Positions 44,242-53,377 of a DNA stretch of 64,000 nucleotides are shown here, one piece after another (within the stretch, counting starts at the first letter, position 1; each line of letters starts with the position of its first letter). The stretch spans positions 1 to 64,000 of the forward strand of contig NZ_JAAGOX010000043.1 of the NCBI RefSeq assembly GCF_010500245.1. Direction: 5' to 3'. The position numbers and the translations under genes were made by a program. The notes beneath the pieces are model-generated. The model did no database searches. It saw only the letters and a program-made list of their open reading frames with translations, and was not told where the DNA came from. This DNA is from Ruegeria sp. PrR005. Lineage in GTDB: Bacteria; Pseudomonadota; Alphaproteobacteria; Rhodobacterales; Rhodobacteraceae.

Positions 44242-45015
44242 TCAAAGCCCCTTGGGATGGGTCAGGAACTCTTCGATGATGTGCTCGGGCGCCTTGGTAT
44301 AGTCGCCCACCCGGCTCACCCCCTGCCCGGTCAGCCGTTTCAGGTCCACCGCCATCTCGGCCATCTTGACCGCGATCGGAATGCCGTTGACCACCGGCGC
44401 GCCGTCGATCTGATGGTCGTGGAACTGCGAGAACAGCAGCATCGGGATGCCGCCGCCGGGGATCAGCACATCTGTGCCCGCCGCCACCAGCGGACGGCCC
44501 TGCTCCTCGAACAGGCGCTTGACCGCGGCCGCCTTGGCGGCGTCGCCATAAGCGCCCAGGATCTGCCCCGGCTCGAAAGTCATCGCATGTACTCCGGTCA
44601 CCCGTTCACGCAGCCCGTATTTGCCGATCTGGTGATGGAACCACGGGATGAAGCGCGGGTTGATGGTGACGATCCCCAGCCGCTGGCCCATCTGGCAGCA
44701 CCACAGCATGGTCGCTTCACCGAGACCGATGACCGGGATATCCACGACCGAGCGCGCCTCGTAGAGGCCCGCATCCTGGAAATGGCCGACGATAAACGCA
44801 TCATAGCCCTCGCGCTCGGCCCGGATCGCATTGCAGATCATCTCGCGTGCGCATCGGAATTCCACCAGCGGATGCGCGTAGCTGTCAAAGGGCGTTATGC
44901 CCCGGATGTCGACCTGTGTCCCGGGTCCTGACACCGCATCGAGATGCGGCTGGAGCATGTCCCAGTACTCCGCGCCGTTCTCGTAATCCACATAGCTCTG
45001 ATACCAGAGTTTCAT
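44242..45015 (-). CDS. Asp/Glu/hydantoin racemase-family protein
   Basis: A 257-residue protein of the aspartate/glutamate racemase superfamily: MKLWYQSYVDYENGAEYW start, an ANLWCC-like ATMLWCCQMG segment where the first catalytic Cys is expected, and TDVLIPGGGIPMLLF near residue 200, where the second catalytic Cys is absent. Maleate isomerase, arylmalonate decarboxylase and hydantoin racemase share this fold. GGGAGG precedes the ATG at 45015. It lies downstream of iorAB on the same strand and probably belongs to that operon. Confidence 0.78.
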   Translation of the reverse strand: MKLWYQSYVDYENGAEYWDMLQPHLDAVSGPGTQVDIRGITPFDSYAHPLVEFRCAREMICNAIRAEREGYDAFIVGHFQDAGLYEARSVVDIPVIGLGEATMLWCCQMGQRLGIVTINPRFIPWFHHQIGKYGLRERVTGVHAMTFEPGQILGAYGDAAKAAAVKRLFEEQGRPLVAAGTDVLIPGGGIPMLLFSQFHDHQIDGAPVVNGIPIAVKMAEMAVDLKRLTGQGVSRVGDYTKAPEHIIEEFLTHPKGL

Positions 45016-45111
45016 CGCCGTCCTCCCTGTCCTGCCGCGCCGAACCGCGCCCTTGCCCTTCCAGTTCACTATGCAAGGATCGCGAGGCGCAGCCTCGCCC
45101 CACCCTGGCCA

Positions 45112-46656
45112 TCACTCCGCGAAGGACCGCACCGTCCGCAGCGCCCCTTCCAGCGCCTTGCCTTCCTCGTCCTGCAACGCCGCCTCGCGCAGCCGCCGCA
45201 CCCAGTCGGCGGCATCGGCTCGCCCGGCGACCATTCCGGCCCCCGCCATCACACGATCGAACTTGGAGAGTCCCCGCGCATGGGTGTCGGAATAGCCCTT
45301 GATCAAACGGCGGCAGCGCAAGAGTTCCACCGCCAGATCGTAATCGGCCTGTCGCGCCTGGGTCACACGGACCAGCCAGGCCGCCAGATGCGCTTGTTCC
45401 TGCGCGTGCCGCAGGGTGCGTCGGCGATAGCCGCGCAGACCGGCCAGCAAGTAGAGCTGCAAGAACCCGCTCACCCGGTCGCTGCGGATGCGGCGGCCCC
45501 GGTTGAACCAACGATCCAGCCGCGCCATCCATGCCTCGGACGCCTGCACCTTTGCCCCCAGGCCTGCGGGCAGCATCGAGGCGATCTCGTCGGCGCGCGG
45601 GTGCAGGAACTCGGTCACCTGCATCCCCTGTCCTGAGGATCGCCCCATCTCCGCGTCGATACGCCCCCGCCGGGCGGCGCGGGTCTTGCGCTCGGCCACC
45701 CGGATCACATCGTCATAGGCCATCGCATTGGCAATATGTTTGGCCGCCTCGCGGGTCAGCACATGGTCGCGCGCCGGGTCGTCCATGGCCGCGATCCGCT
45801 CCAGATGATCCAGATAGGCGGTGCCATAGGCGCAATCCTGAAACGCCACCACCTTTTGCAACCCGGCGCAGGCGATGTCGCCAGCAGGTTTCGGCAGCGC
45901 CTTCACCCGGTCCATGAGCAGGGCCCAGTCGATCAAAGCCGAAGCCGGACCGGTTACCTCGGGCGCGCGTTTTGGCGCTTTCGCCTGCGGGACATAAACC
46001 GCCCCCTGGACCGCATCGAACCCGGCGGCAAAGGCGGCAAGGCTTGCCTCCACCCCCTTGCCCGAGGCGCGGATCGCTGCCTCGAACGCCTCGCGCGGAA
46101 ATGGCAGCGCGCCCGATCCCGCCAATGCGCCAAACAGGCTGGCCGAGATGACCGACCCCTTGTCGACCGCCAGCTGCTCCATATCGGCACTCAGAAACCG
46201 CTGTGCGGCGATACCGGCTGCGGCCATCACCTCTTCGGCCCGTGCGATACCGTTGCCCGGCACCATTTTTTCCGACACCGCCAGAGCCCGGTGTTCCGAG
46301 GCGATCAGCACGGTGCGGTCCGGGGTGACAAAGCCGCGCTGGATGGCGCGGCCCGCCTCCATCAGCTCTGCCGCAATCAGGATGTCCACATCCCCTGCGG
46401 CTGGGGCCAGCGAAAACACCGGCGCCGCCACACCCTCGGGCGCGATTTCGATGTAATAGATGGTGGCGCCGGTGCGCTGCGCCACCCCCGCGACCGAGGT
46501 CGCCTGTACCGCGCGGCCCGCGGCGCGGGCCACCGCCTCGATCCAGCCGGTCAGCACGCCACCGCCCTGCCCGCCCACGGCCATGACCACCAGCTTGGTG
46601 ATCGCGCGGGCGCTGTCGGCGCCCTGCGGGGTCATCACGCTGTCCATCCGGGTCAT
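45112..46656 (-). CDS. iorB: Indolepyruvate:ferredoxin oxidoreductase-type beta subunit
   Basis: A 514-residue gamma/beta-type subunit. Residues 20-200 form the pyruvate:ferredoxin oxidoreductase gamma domain (VVMAVGGQGGGVLTGWIE, VAGVAQRTGATIYYIEI); a long C-terminal extension (about 210-510) is the domain found in the longer IorB proteins. Start at 46656 overlaps the alpha-subunit stop (ATGA); the open frame upstream of it is antisense shadow. Proposed here to convert isatinate (an aryl-2-oxo acid) to anthraniloyl-CoA. Confidence 0.88.
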   Translation of the reverse strand: MTRMDSVMTPQGADSARAITKLVVMAVGGQGGGVLTGWIEAVARAAGRAVQATSVAGVAQRTGATIYYIEIAPEGVAAPVFSLAPAAGDVDILIAAELMEAGRAIQRGFVTPDRTVLIASEHRALAVSEKMVPGNGIARAEEVMAAAGIAAQRFLSADMEQLAVDKGSVISASLFGALAGSGALPFPREAFEAAIRASGKGVEASLAAFAAGFDAVQGAVYVPQAKAPKRAPEVTGPASALIDWALLMDRVKALPKPAGDIACAGLQKVVAFQDCAYGTAYLDHLERIAAMDDPARDHVLTREAAKHIANAMAYDDVIRVAERKTRAARRGRIDAEMGRSSGQGMQVTEFLHPRADEIASMLPAGLGAKVQASEAWMARLDRWFNRGRRIRSDRVSGFLQLYLLAGLRGYRRRTLRHAQEQAHLAAWLVRVTQARQADYDLAVELLRCRRLIKGYSDTHARGLSKFDRVMAGAGMVAGRADAADWVRRLREAALQDEEGKALEGALRTVRSFAE

Positions 46657-48800
46657 GACGCCTCTCCGAAATCGAGCGCCCGCCGGGCGCGGCGCGCTTG
46701 CAGCCAGGTGATGATGCGGCTGCGCCAGCCTGCCAACAGCCGCTCCCACCGCCCCGGATTGTGCACCAGATCGGCGCGATAGAACGAGGGGCACAGAACG
46801 GCGGCATCCGCCACCTCGCCGCAATTGCCGCAACCGACGCAGGTCTGGTCGATGCTGGCGACCGGATCGTCGCGCAGCGGGTCGTCCAGCACCTTGAGCG
46901 ACAGCGAGGGACAGCCCGAGAGACGAATACAGGCGTGATCGCCGGTGCAGATATCGGCGTCGACGCCAAAGCGCGGCGCCTCGACGCGGCGCCCGTCGCG
47001 GATCGCCTGCGTACGCAACGGTTTCTCGCGCCGCTGCCGGTTCAGCATGCATTCCGACGAGGCCACGATCAGTTTCGGCCCGTCATAATCGGAGGTCAGC
47101 GCCTCGCGGATGGTGTCGCGCATATGGCCCACGTCATAGGTGCGGTCGATCTGGCGCACCCATTTCACCCCCACCCCTTCCAGCGCCTTGGAAATCGGGT
47201 TGCCGGTCGCCTTTGAGGGGTTCTTGGCGCGGGAAGACAGCACATCCTGCCCGCCGGTGGCCGCCGAATAAAAGTTGTCCACCACGATGGCCACGCTGTC
47301 AGACCGGTTGAACACCATGTTGCCGATCGAGGAACTGAGCCCGTTATGCCAGAACCCGCCATCGCCGATGAACGAGACCGCCCGCCGCGCGCCGCCGCCA
47401 TCAAACGCCGCGTTCGAGGCCGGGCCAAGCCCGTAACCCATGGTAGAGCCGCCGATCTCGAACGGCGGCAGGGCGGCAAAGAGGTGACAGCCGATATCGC
47501 CGGTGATCTGGTGCTTGCCCAGCTCCTGCTCGACGAGCTTCATCGCGGCAAAGATGGGCCGTTCCGGGCAGCCGGTGCAGAAGCCCGGCGGCCGGATCGG
47601 CACGGTCTGCGACAGGTCGGGCATCTCGGGCGGCGGCGCGTTGGGGGCGATCACCTGCCCCGGCAACAGTTGCGGCGCGGCCTCCTTGAGAAAACCCGCG
47701 ATCCCGTCGCGCATGATCTGACCGGTGTATTCGCCCGCCATGGGGAAGAGGCCCTTGCCAAACAGACGCACCGGCGACCCAGCCCGGTGCAGCATCGCCG
47801 CCAGCCCCTGTTCGATGAACTCGGGCTGCCCCTCTTCGACGACCAGCAGCGCCTCCTTGCCCTTGGCAAACGCCAGAAACTCGTCCTTCACCAGCGGATA
47901 GGTGACATTCAACACATAGAGCGGGATGGCGGAACGCCCCTCGATATCGGCAAGACCCAGACGCTGGAGTGCACGGATCACGCCGTTATACATGCCGCCC
48001 TGCACCACCAGCCCCACGGGCGCGGTGTCGGGGCCAAACACCTCGTTCAGCCCCCGCTCTGTGATGAACCGCTCGGCGGCGGGCCAGCGGTTTTCCACCT
48101 TGTCGCGCTCGTGCTGATAGGACATCGGCGGCAGCACCACACGGGCGAAATCGCGGCGTGGCTCTGACAGCGCTTCACGCACGCTGAGCGGCGGGCGTTG
48201 GTTTTCGGAGCACGCGAACTGGCCGGTCACATGACAGGACCGGATCCGCACCATCAACATCACCGGCGTGTTCGACGCCTCGGACAGTTCGAACCCCTGT
48301 TTCACCGCCTGCACGATCGAGGGCAGGTTCGGGCGCGGGTCAAGCAGCCAGAATTGCGATTTCATCGCAAAGGCATGGCTTCGTTCCTGCATGATCGAGG
48401 AGCCTTCACCATAATCCTCTCCCACGATCACCAGCGCGCCACCGGTCACGCCCGACGAGGCCAGATTGGCCAGCGCGTCCGAGGCGACGTTGACCCCCAC
48501 CGCACCCTTGAAGGTGACCGCGCCGCGGATCGGGTAATGAACCGAGGCCGCCAGCATCGCGGCGGCGGCGGCCTCGGAGGCGTTCGCCTCGTACCGCACA
48601 CCCAGCTCGCCCAGCAAGTCCTGCGCATCGGCCAGCACATCCATCAGGTGGCTGATCGGCGCCCCCTGATAGCCGCCGACATAGCCCACGCCCGATTCCA
48701 GCAAGGCCTTGGTGATCGCCAGAATACCCTCGCCGGTGAAGGTCTCACCCGCCCCCAGCTTGAGGTCCTGCACCTCGCGTTTGAAGGATCGCTCTGCCAT
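46653..48800 (-). CDS. iorA: Indolepyruvate:ferredoxin oxidoreductase-type alpha subunit
   Basis: A 715-residue subunit with an N-terminal pyrimidine-binding domain (SGVGYVGGYQGAPISHLMD), a TPP-binding domain (STMGYGLGPASNAAFDGGG...VSFIGDGGFWHNGL, with the GDG...N motif), and a C-terminal ferredoxin-like domain with CTGDHACIRLSGCPSL and CVGCGNCGEV for iron-sulfur clusters. With IorB it oxidatively decarboxylates aryl 2-oxo acids to acyl-CoA. Upstream MarR gene on the same strand, 6 bp away. Confidence 0.92.
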   Translation of the reverse strand: MAERSFKREVQDLKLGAGETFTGEGILAITKALLESGVGYVGGYQGAPISHLMDVLADAQDLLGELGVRYEANASEAAAAAMLAASVHYPIRGAVTFKGAVGVNVASDALANLASSGVTGGALVIVGEDYGEGSSIMQERSHAFAMKSQFWLLDPRPNLPSIVQAVKQGFELSEASNTPVMLMVRIRSCHVTGQFACSENQRPPLSVREALSEPRRDFARVVLPPMSYQHERDKVENRWPAAERFITERGLNEVFGPDTAPVGLVVQGGMYNGVIRALQRLGLADIEGRSAIPLYVLNVTYPLVKDEFLAFAKGKEALLVVEEGQPEFIEQGLAAMLHRAGSPVRLFGKGLFPMAGEYTGQIMRDGIAGFLKEAAPQLLPGQVIAPNAPPPEMPDLSQTVPIRPPGFCTGCPERPIFAAMKLVEQELGKHQITGDIGCHLFAALPPFEIGGSTMGYGLGPASNAAFDGGGARRAVSFIGDGGFWHNGLSSSIGNMVFNRSDSVAIVVDNFYSAATGGQDVLSSRAKNPSKATGNPISKALEGVGVKWVRQIDRTYDVGHMRDTIREALTSDYDGPKLIVASSECMLNRQRREKPLRTQAIRDGRRVEAPRFGVDADICTGDHACIRLSGCPSLSLKVLDDPLRDDPVASIDQTCVGCGNCGEVADAAVLCPSFYRADLVHNPGRWERLLAGWRSRIITWLQARRARRALDFGEAS

Positions 48801-48806
48801 CTTACG

Positions 48807-49286
48807 TCAGATCTCGTGGATGCGGATATTGGCGAGCATCTTGTGCAGCGTCGCCAGCAAGGCATGCCGCTCTGCCGAGGAGATGCCCTTGAACATCCGG
48901 TCATGGCTGGCCCGCATATGCGGCCAGAGCCGGTCATAGACCGCCCGCCCCTCTTGTGTCAGGAACACGCGGCTCGATCTCTGGTCGTCGCTGTCGACCT
49001 CGCGGCGCACCAGCCCGTCGGCCTGCAACCCGTCCAGCGCCCGCGACAGGGTGGACTGTTCGACCACCGCATAGATGCCGAGCATCCCGATGGGCAGGCC
49101 ATCCTTGGCCGACAGGATTGCCAGCGCCCGCATCTTGGCGGTACTCAGCCCCAGCGCGGTCATCTCCTTGCGCAGGTTGGCGTTGTACCGCCCCATGATC
49201 CGGTTCATCAGGTAGGGCGCATAGCCATCAAGGCCGATTTCGGCCAACTCCCTGAGATGTTCGCTGTGATCGGTCGATTCGGCCAT
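48807..49286 (-). CDS. MarR-family transcriptional regulator 1
   Basis: A 159-residue winged-helix regulator: LGLSTAKMRALAILSAKDG, the recognition region VVEQSTLSRALDGLQADGLVRRE and wing DSDDQRSSRVFLTQEGRA. It leads the leftward iorAB operon and is divergent from the thioesterase gene. MarR regulators of auxin catabolism (iac/iad loci) sense the aromatic acid; a similar role is proposed. An ATG-N6-CAT-like box lies 46 bp upstream of its start. Confidence 0.88.
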   Translation of the reverse strand: MAESTDHSEHLRELAEIGLDGYAPYLMNRIMGRYNANLRKEMTALGLSTAKMRALAILSAKDGLPIGMLGIYAVVEQSTLSRALDGLQADGLVRREVDSDDQRSSRVFLTQEGRAVYDRLWPHMRASHDRMFKGISSAERHALLATLHKMLANIRIHEI

Positions 49287-49331
49287 CTGGGTCTTTCGGT
49301 CGTTTCTATGTTCCAGAGTTCCCGAAATTAT

Positions 49332-49343
49332 ATGCAAATGCAA
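49332..49343. promoter_or_regulatory. ATG-N6-CAT-like box between MarR 1 and thioesterase genes
   Basis: ATGCAAATGCAA, 10 of 12 positions matching ATGAAAATGCAT at 38749. It lies 46 bp upstream of MarR 1 and in the divergent promoter of the thioesterase gene. Confidence 0.45.
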
Positions 49344-49464
49344 GTAAGTTGATCCCGGTGGGGGAGCATCTTGCCGGTTTTCCAGCTTCGGGCTTGTCAA
49401 ACCTGTCCAGCCCGGCAATCACGGAACGGACACAAAGGGACCAGAGAAAGGGCGAACCCGCATC

Positions 49465-49896
49465 ATGGACAAGATCTTCACCACCGAACGCGAGCTTCGT
49501 TTTGGCGACTGCGACATTTCCGGGACCGCCTATTTCCCCTCTTACCTCGATATCCTCAACAGCGTGAACGAGGAGTTTTGGGCCGTCATGGGCTTTCCCT
49601 GGCACCACATCATCTGGAACGAGCGCTGGGGCACGCCCACCGTGCACCTCAGCTGCGACTTCTCGAAACCCTCGTTCTTTGGCGAAACGCTGCGGTTTGA
49701 GCTCGGCGTGGTCAAGGTCGGCCGTTCCTCGGTCACCGTGCGGCACCGGATCAGCTGTGGCGAGGAAATCCGCTGGTCCTCGACCCAGGTTCTGGCCGCC
49801 AGCGATCTGGACAAGCACATCTCGATTGCCTGGCCCGATGCGATGCGCGAGGCGCTGGAGACGCGCCTCGCCACCCCAGAAGAGCTTGGGTTCTAG
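49465..49896 (+). CDS. 4HBT-family acyl-CoA thioesterase
   Basis: A 143-residue hot-dog-fold thioesterase. The family motif FGDCDISGTAYFPSYLDILN carries the catalytic Asp. Relatives hydrolyse 4-hydroxybenzoyl-CoA and other aryl-CoA esters. Its site between iorAB and the TRAP genes suggests it releases an aryl acid, plausibly anthranilate from anthraniloyl-CoA, made by IorAB. It converges with the TRAP operon (4 bp between stops). Confidence 0.88.
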   Translation: MDKIFTTERELRFGDCDISGTAYFPSYLDILNSVNEEFWAVMGFPWHHIIWNERWGTPTVHLSCDFSKPSFFGETLRFELGVVKVGRSSVTVRHRISCGEEIRWSSTQVLAASDLDKHISIAWPDAMREALETRLATPEELGF

Positions 49897-49899
49897 ATC

Positions 49900-51213
49900 C
49901 TACATCTGCGCCGGCAGATAGAGCGCCAGCGCCGGCACGGCAAGCAACAGCGCCAGCCGGACAATATCCACCACCCAGAACGGCGTGACCCCGCGAAAGA
50001 TGGTGCCGGTGGTCACGTCGCCCACCACGCCCTTGAGAACAAAGACATTCAATCCCACGGGAGGGGTGATCAGGCTGATCTCGGTCACCACGACAACAAT
50101 GATACCGAACCAGATCGGATCATAGCCGAGCGAGGTGACCAGCGGAAAGAAGATCGGCACCGTCAGTAGCAGCATCGACAGCGACTCGAACACGCAGCCC
50201 AGAGCGATGTAGATCACCAGGATCACCGCCATCACCTGCCAGGGCTTCAGATCATAGGCGGTGATCAGGTCGCTCAATGCCGCAGGCAGCCCCGCCACAT
50301 TGACGAAGTTCGAGAATATCCAAGCCCCGATCAGCACCGCAAACAGGCTGGCCGCCGTGATCGAGGTTTCCAGCAGAACCTCCAGCGTGTCCTTCAGGCT
50401 GAGCCGCCGCCGCGCCAGCGCGATCAGGAAGGCGCCCATCGCGCCCATCCCCGCCGCCTCGGTCGGTGAAAAGTTCAGGTTCAGCGGAGGAATATCGAAG
50501 AGACCATAAAGCCCGCCGATCACCAGAAAGAACAGCAGCACCACGGCCCAGACCTCGTGCAGGGCCGCAAGCCGTCCGCGCAGCGGCACGCGAGGACCGG
50601 CGGGACCGGCCTCGGGTGTGCGCCAGACCGTCCAGCGCACAGCGCAGAGATAAAGCAGGATGCCCAGCATTCCCGGCACGATGCCCGCGACAAAGAGCTT
50701 GCCGATCGAGGTCTCAGTCAAGAGGCCATAGATCACCAGGATCACCGAGGGCGGGATCAGGATGCCCAATGTGCCCCCCGCCGCGATGGACGCGGTGGAA
50801 AGCTCGTCGGAATATCCGAACCGGCGCATTTCGGGCATGGCGACCTTGGCCATGGTGGCCGCCGTTGCCAGCGACGAGCCCGAGATCGCGGCAAACCCGC
50901 CGCAGGCCACGATAGTGGCCATCGCCAGACCGCCGCGCAGGTGACCGAGAAAGGCGTTCGAGGCGGCGTAAAGCTCGCGGCTGATGCCGCCCTTGTTCAC
51001 GAACAGCCCCATCAGGATGAAGAGCGGCACCACCGACAGGCCATAGTCCTGGCTGGTGTCGATGATCAGCCGCGCCACCATCGAGATCGAGGCGCGGAAA
51101 TTGCTTTCGGCCATGAAACCCACCATGCCGACAAATCCCATGGCAAAGGCGATGGGCACGCGCACGAGGATCAGGAAAAGAACTGCGGCAAAACCGATAA
51201 GCGATGCGGTCAT
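49900..51213 (-). CDS. dctM: TRAP transporter large membrane subunit
   Basis: A 437-residue permease with about twelve hydrophobic segments; motifs GGFAAISGSSLATAATMAKV, AAGGTLGILIPPSVILVIYG and EISLITPPVGLNVFVLKGV. GTP-independent, sodium-driven uptake with the dctQ and dctP products of this operon. Likely imports the aromatic acid degraded by the neighbouring Rieske pathway. Confidence 0.93.
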   Translation of the reverse strand: MTASLIGFAAVLFLILVRVPIAFAMGFVGMVGFMAESNFRASISMVARLIIDTSQDYGLSVVPLFILMGLFVNKGGISRELYAASNAFLGHLRGGLAMATIVACGGFAAISGSSLATAATMAKVAMPEMRRFGYSDELSTASIAAGGTLGILIPPSVILVIYGLLTETSIGKLFVAGIVPGMLGILLYLCAVRWTVWRTPEAGPAGPRVPLRGRLAALHEVWAVVLLFFLVIGGLYGLFDIPPLNLNFSPTEAAGMGAMGAFLIALARRRLSLKDTLEVLLETSITAASLFAVLIGAWIFSNFVNVAGLPAALSDLITAYDLKPWQVMAVILVIYIALGCVFESLSMLLLTVPIFFPLVTSLGYDPIWFGIIVVVVTEISLITPPVGLNVFVLKGVVGDVTTGTIFRGVTPFWVVDIVRLALLLAVPALALYLPAQM

Positions 51214-51704
51214 GGCGCACTCCCCGCCAGGCGCGGCGCCACGATCAGCAGCACGCCGCGCACCACCAGCACCACCGCAGTGACCAGCGTCATCGCCGCG
51301 ATGAACCAGCCGACCACGTGCAGCGGCAGGCGCAGGTATTCCATGACATCTCCATAAGACCGCGACCGCTCAGCCAGGTCGAACACCCGCTGCGCGGGCA
51401 GGAACAGGATCGCGCCGCAGAACAGACAGACCGCCGCATCGCGCCAGCGCGACAGGCGGAACCGGGCAAATGGGGCATCCAGGAGATCCACGCTTACATG
51501 GGCATTCCGGCCCGACAGGACCGGCATGACCGAAAAAACCATCACCGCCATCAACAGGCGCGTCAGGTCGGCGGCCACCTCGATTGGCGCATTGAAGACC
51601 GAGCGCAGGACCACGTCGGCAAAGGTCATCACCATAAGGACGAACAGCGCGGCCGAGGCCAGAAGACCGGGCAGCCAGACGGAAAGGGAGAAAAAGCGCA
51701 TCAT
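51210..51704 (-). CDS. dctQ: TRAP transporter small membrane subunit
   Basis: A 164-residue protein with four hydrophobic segments (MMRFFSLSVWLPGLLASAAL start, RNAHVSVDLLDAP loop). The start at 51704 avoids a leader with no hydrophobic character. Overlaps dctM by 4 bp. Confidence 0.87.
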   Translation of the reverse strand: MMRFFSLSVWLPGLLASAALFVLMVMTFADVVLRSVFNAPIEVAADLTRLLMAVMVFSVMPVLSGRNAHVSVDLLDAPFARFRLSRWRDAAVCLFCGAILFLPAQRVFDLAERSRSYGDVMEYLRLPLHVVGWFIAAMTLVTAVVLVVRGVLLIVAPRLAGSAP

Positions 51705-51758
51705 ATGGTCAATCGCAAACGTGCCGCCCCAAGGATCGGGGCGGCACATGCTTGCATG

Positions 51759-52775
51759 TCAGTTCGCGGCCATCTCGGCCTTGACCATCTCATAGGCGGC
51801 CTGCGCATCCACGCCCGCCCCTTCGAGTTCGGCCAGGACCTTGGCGGTCACTTCTGCCGCAATCGCGGCAAACTTGGCCTGATCCTCGGCCGAAGCGTCG
51901 ACGATCTTGGTCCCCTCGGCCGACTTGGTGGCCTCGTACCCGATCATGTCCGACTTGTCCCAGGCCGCGCCTGCCATCCGGCTGGCTGGCTCACCAAACA
52001 CCTTTTCATCCAGCGCCGCCTGAACATCGGCGGGCAGGCTGTCAAAGGTCTCCTGGCTCATGATGATGGCGAAAGACCCGCGATAGAAACCGCCGGGCAT
52101 GTCGTAGAGGTTCTTGGCCACTTCGTTCAGCTTGAAGCCCACACGCTCGCCCACGTTCATCGCCACCGCGTCGGCGGCACCGGATTCCAGCGTCTCATAG
52201 ACCTTGGGCGCGGGCACGTTGATCCCCACCAGCCCCAGCGCCGCGCCGACATCGCCCGCAACGCCGCCGCCGATCCGGGTCTTGAGCCCGTTCAGGTCGG
52301 CCAGCGAGGCCACATCCTTGCTGGTGTGGATCTGGCCAGGACCATGGGTGTTCAGCGAGATCAGCTTGACGCCCCGGTGTTCATCCAGCTTGGCCAGATG
52401 CGCCTCGTGCACACGCCAATAGGCGACCGAGGCGGCCTCGGCATTGCCCTCAAAGCCCGGCAGTTCGATCAGCTTTGTGCCGATGAACCGGCCCGGCTGG
52501 TAGCCGTGGAAGATGATCGCGATATCGGCCGCACCGTCCTGAATGAGATCCATCTGCGCGGGCGGCGGCGCCAGGCCAAAGACCAGCTCGCCGCTGACCT
52601 GCCCGCCGCTGGCCTCTTCGATCATGCCGATCAGGCCAGCAAAAATCTCGGTGTTGATGCCGTGGGTCGGCGGCAGCCAGGTAGAGACGCGCAAGGTGGT
52701 GTCAGCGGCCCAGGCGGCCATGCTGGTGCTGGCGCAGACGACCGCTGCGGCGGCAAGGCGTGCAAAATGCTTCAT
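51759..52775 (-). CDS. dctP: TRAP transporter substrate-binding protein
   Basis: A 338-residue receptor with signal peptide ending SMAAWA-A. DctP-type segments: LRVSTWLPPTHGINTEIFAG, DLNGLKTRIGGGVAGDVGAALG with the ligand Arg, and VYETLESGAADAVAMNVGE. GGGAGGA precedes the ATG at 52775. First gene of the operon; an ATG-N6-CAT box lies 93 bp upstream. Confidence 0.92.
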   Translation of the reverse strand: MKHFARLAAAAVVCASTSMAAWAADTTLRVSTWLPPTHGINTEIFAGLIGMIEEASGGQVSGELVFGLAPPPAQMDLIQDGAADIAIIFHGYQPGRFIGTKLIELPGFEGNAEAASVAYWRVHEAHLAKLDEHRGVKLISLNTHGPGQIHTSKDVASLADLNGLKTRIGGGVAGDVGAALGLVGINVPAPKVYETLESGAADAVAMNVGERVGFKLNEVAKNLYDMPGGFYRGSFAIIMSQETFDSLPADVQAALDEKVFGEPASRMAGAAWDKSDMIGYEATKSAEGTKIVDASAEDQAKFAAIAAEVTAKVLAELEGAGVDAQAAYEMVKAEMAAN

Positions 52776-52867
52776 GTAGTCCTCCCTCGTGATGCTGTGC
52801 CCGGCGTGACCGGAACTAGTGATCCCGGCGCAAGCATCACACCGCGCCTCGGCAGTTGTCAAGAAAT

Positions 52868-52879
52868 ATGAAATTGCAT
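52868..52879. promoter_or_regulatory. ATG-N6-CAT box upstream of the TRAP operon
   Basis: ATGAAATTGCAT, just after the MarR 2 stop and 93 bp before the dctP start. Matches the boxes at 38691, 38749 and 53378. Confidence 0.55.
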
Positions 52880-52891
52880 GTATTCCGGCGA

Positions 52892-53347
52892 TCAGGTCGC
52901 ATCGGGCCGGTCCAGAACGTCCAGCAACGTGCGCAAAACCCCCTTGATACGGGCGGCATCCGTATCGGCCAGCGCTGACAGCAACCGGGTTTCGTGCCGC
53001 CGCGCATCCTTGACCAGCGCTTCGGCCAGGTCCCTGCCCTCGGCGGTCAGACGCACCCGCACGCGCCGCTTGTCATTGGAATCGGCAACCCGGCTCACCA
53101 GCCCGCGCGCATCCATCTGATCAACGATTCGCGTCATCCGCGACTGCTCCATCAGCGACAGACGGGCCAGACGGGTGATCATCATACCATCATTGTCCAC
53201 CAGACAGGCCAGCACCCGCCATTCGGGCACCCGCAGGCCGCGCGCGCGGACATGGTCATGAAACTGCGCGCTGGCCTGCTCGCTGGACGCCGCGAGAAGG
53301 TACAGCAGATATCCGGTCACAAAGGTGTCGTTCTGGGTTTCACTCAT
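52892..53347 (-). CDS. MarR-family transcriptional regulator 2
   Basis: A 151-residue winged-helix regulator: VRARGLRVPEWRVLACLVDN, recognition region LARLSLMEQSRMTRIVDQMD and wing ADSNDKRRVRVRLTAEGRD. Start at 53347 (MSETQND); an in-frame ATG at 53389 lies inside the operator and is unlikely. Divergent from the Rieske operon with a box 31-42 bp upstream of its start. Confidence 0.9.
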   Translation of the reverse strand: MSETQNDTFVTGYLLYLLAASSEQASAQFHDHVRARGLRVPEWRVLACLVDNDGMMITRLARLSLMEQSRMTRIVDQMDARGLVSRVADSNDKRRVRVRLTAEGRDLAEALVKDARRHETRLLSALADTDAARIKGVLRTLLDVLDRPDAT

Positions 53348-53377
53348 GAGGTCTGAATTTGTCTTGACTCGATTTAT

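Noticed and set aside
46657-47052. N-terminal extension of iorB into the iorA gene
   Set aside because: The ATGA overlap at 46653-46656 and the match of MTRMDSVMTPQG onward to IorB proteins set the start at 46656.
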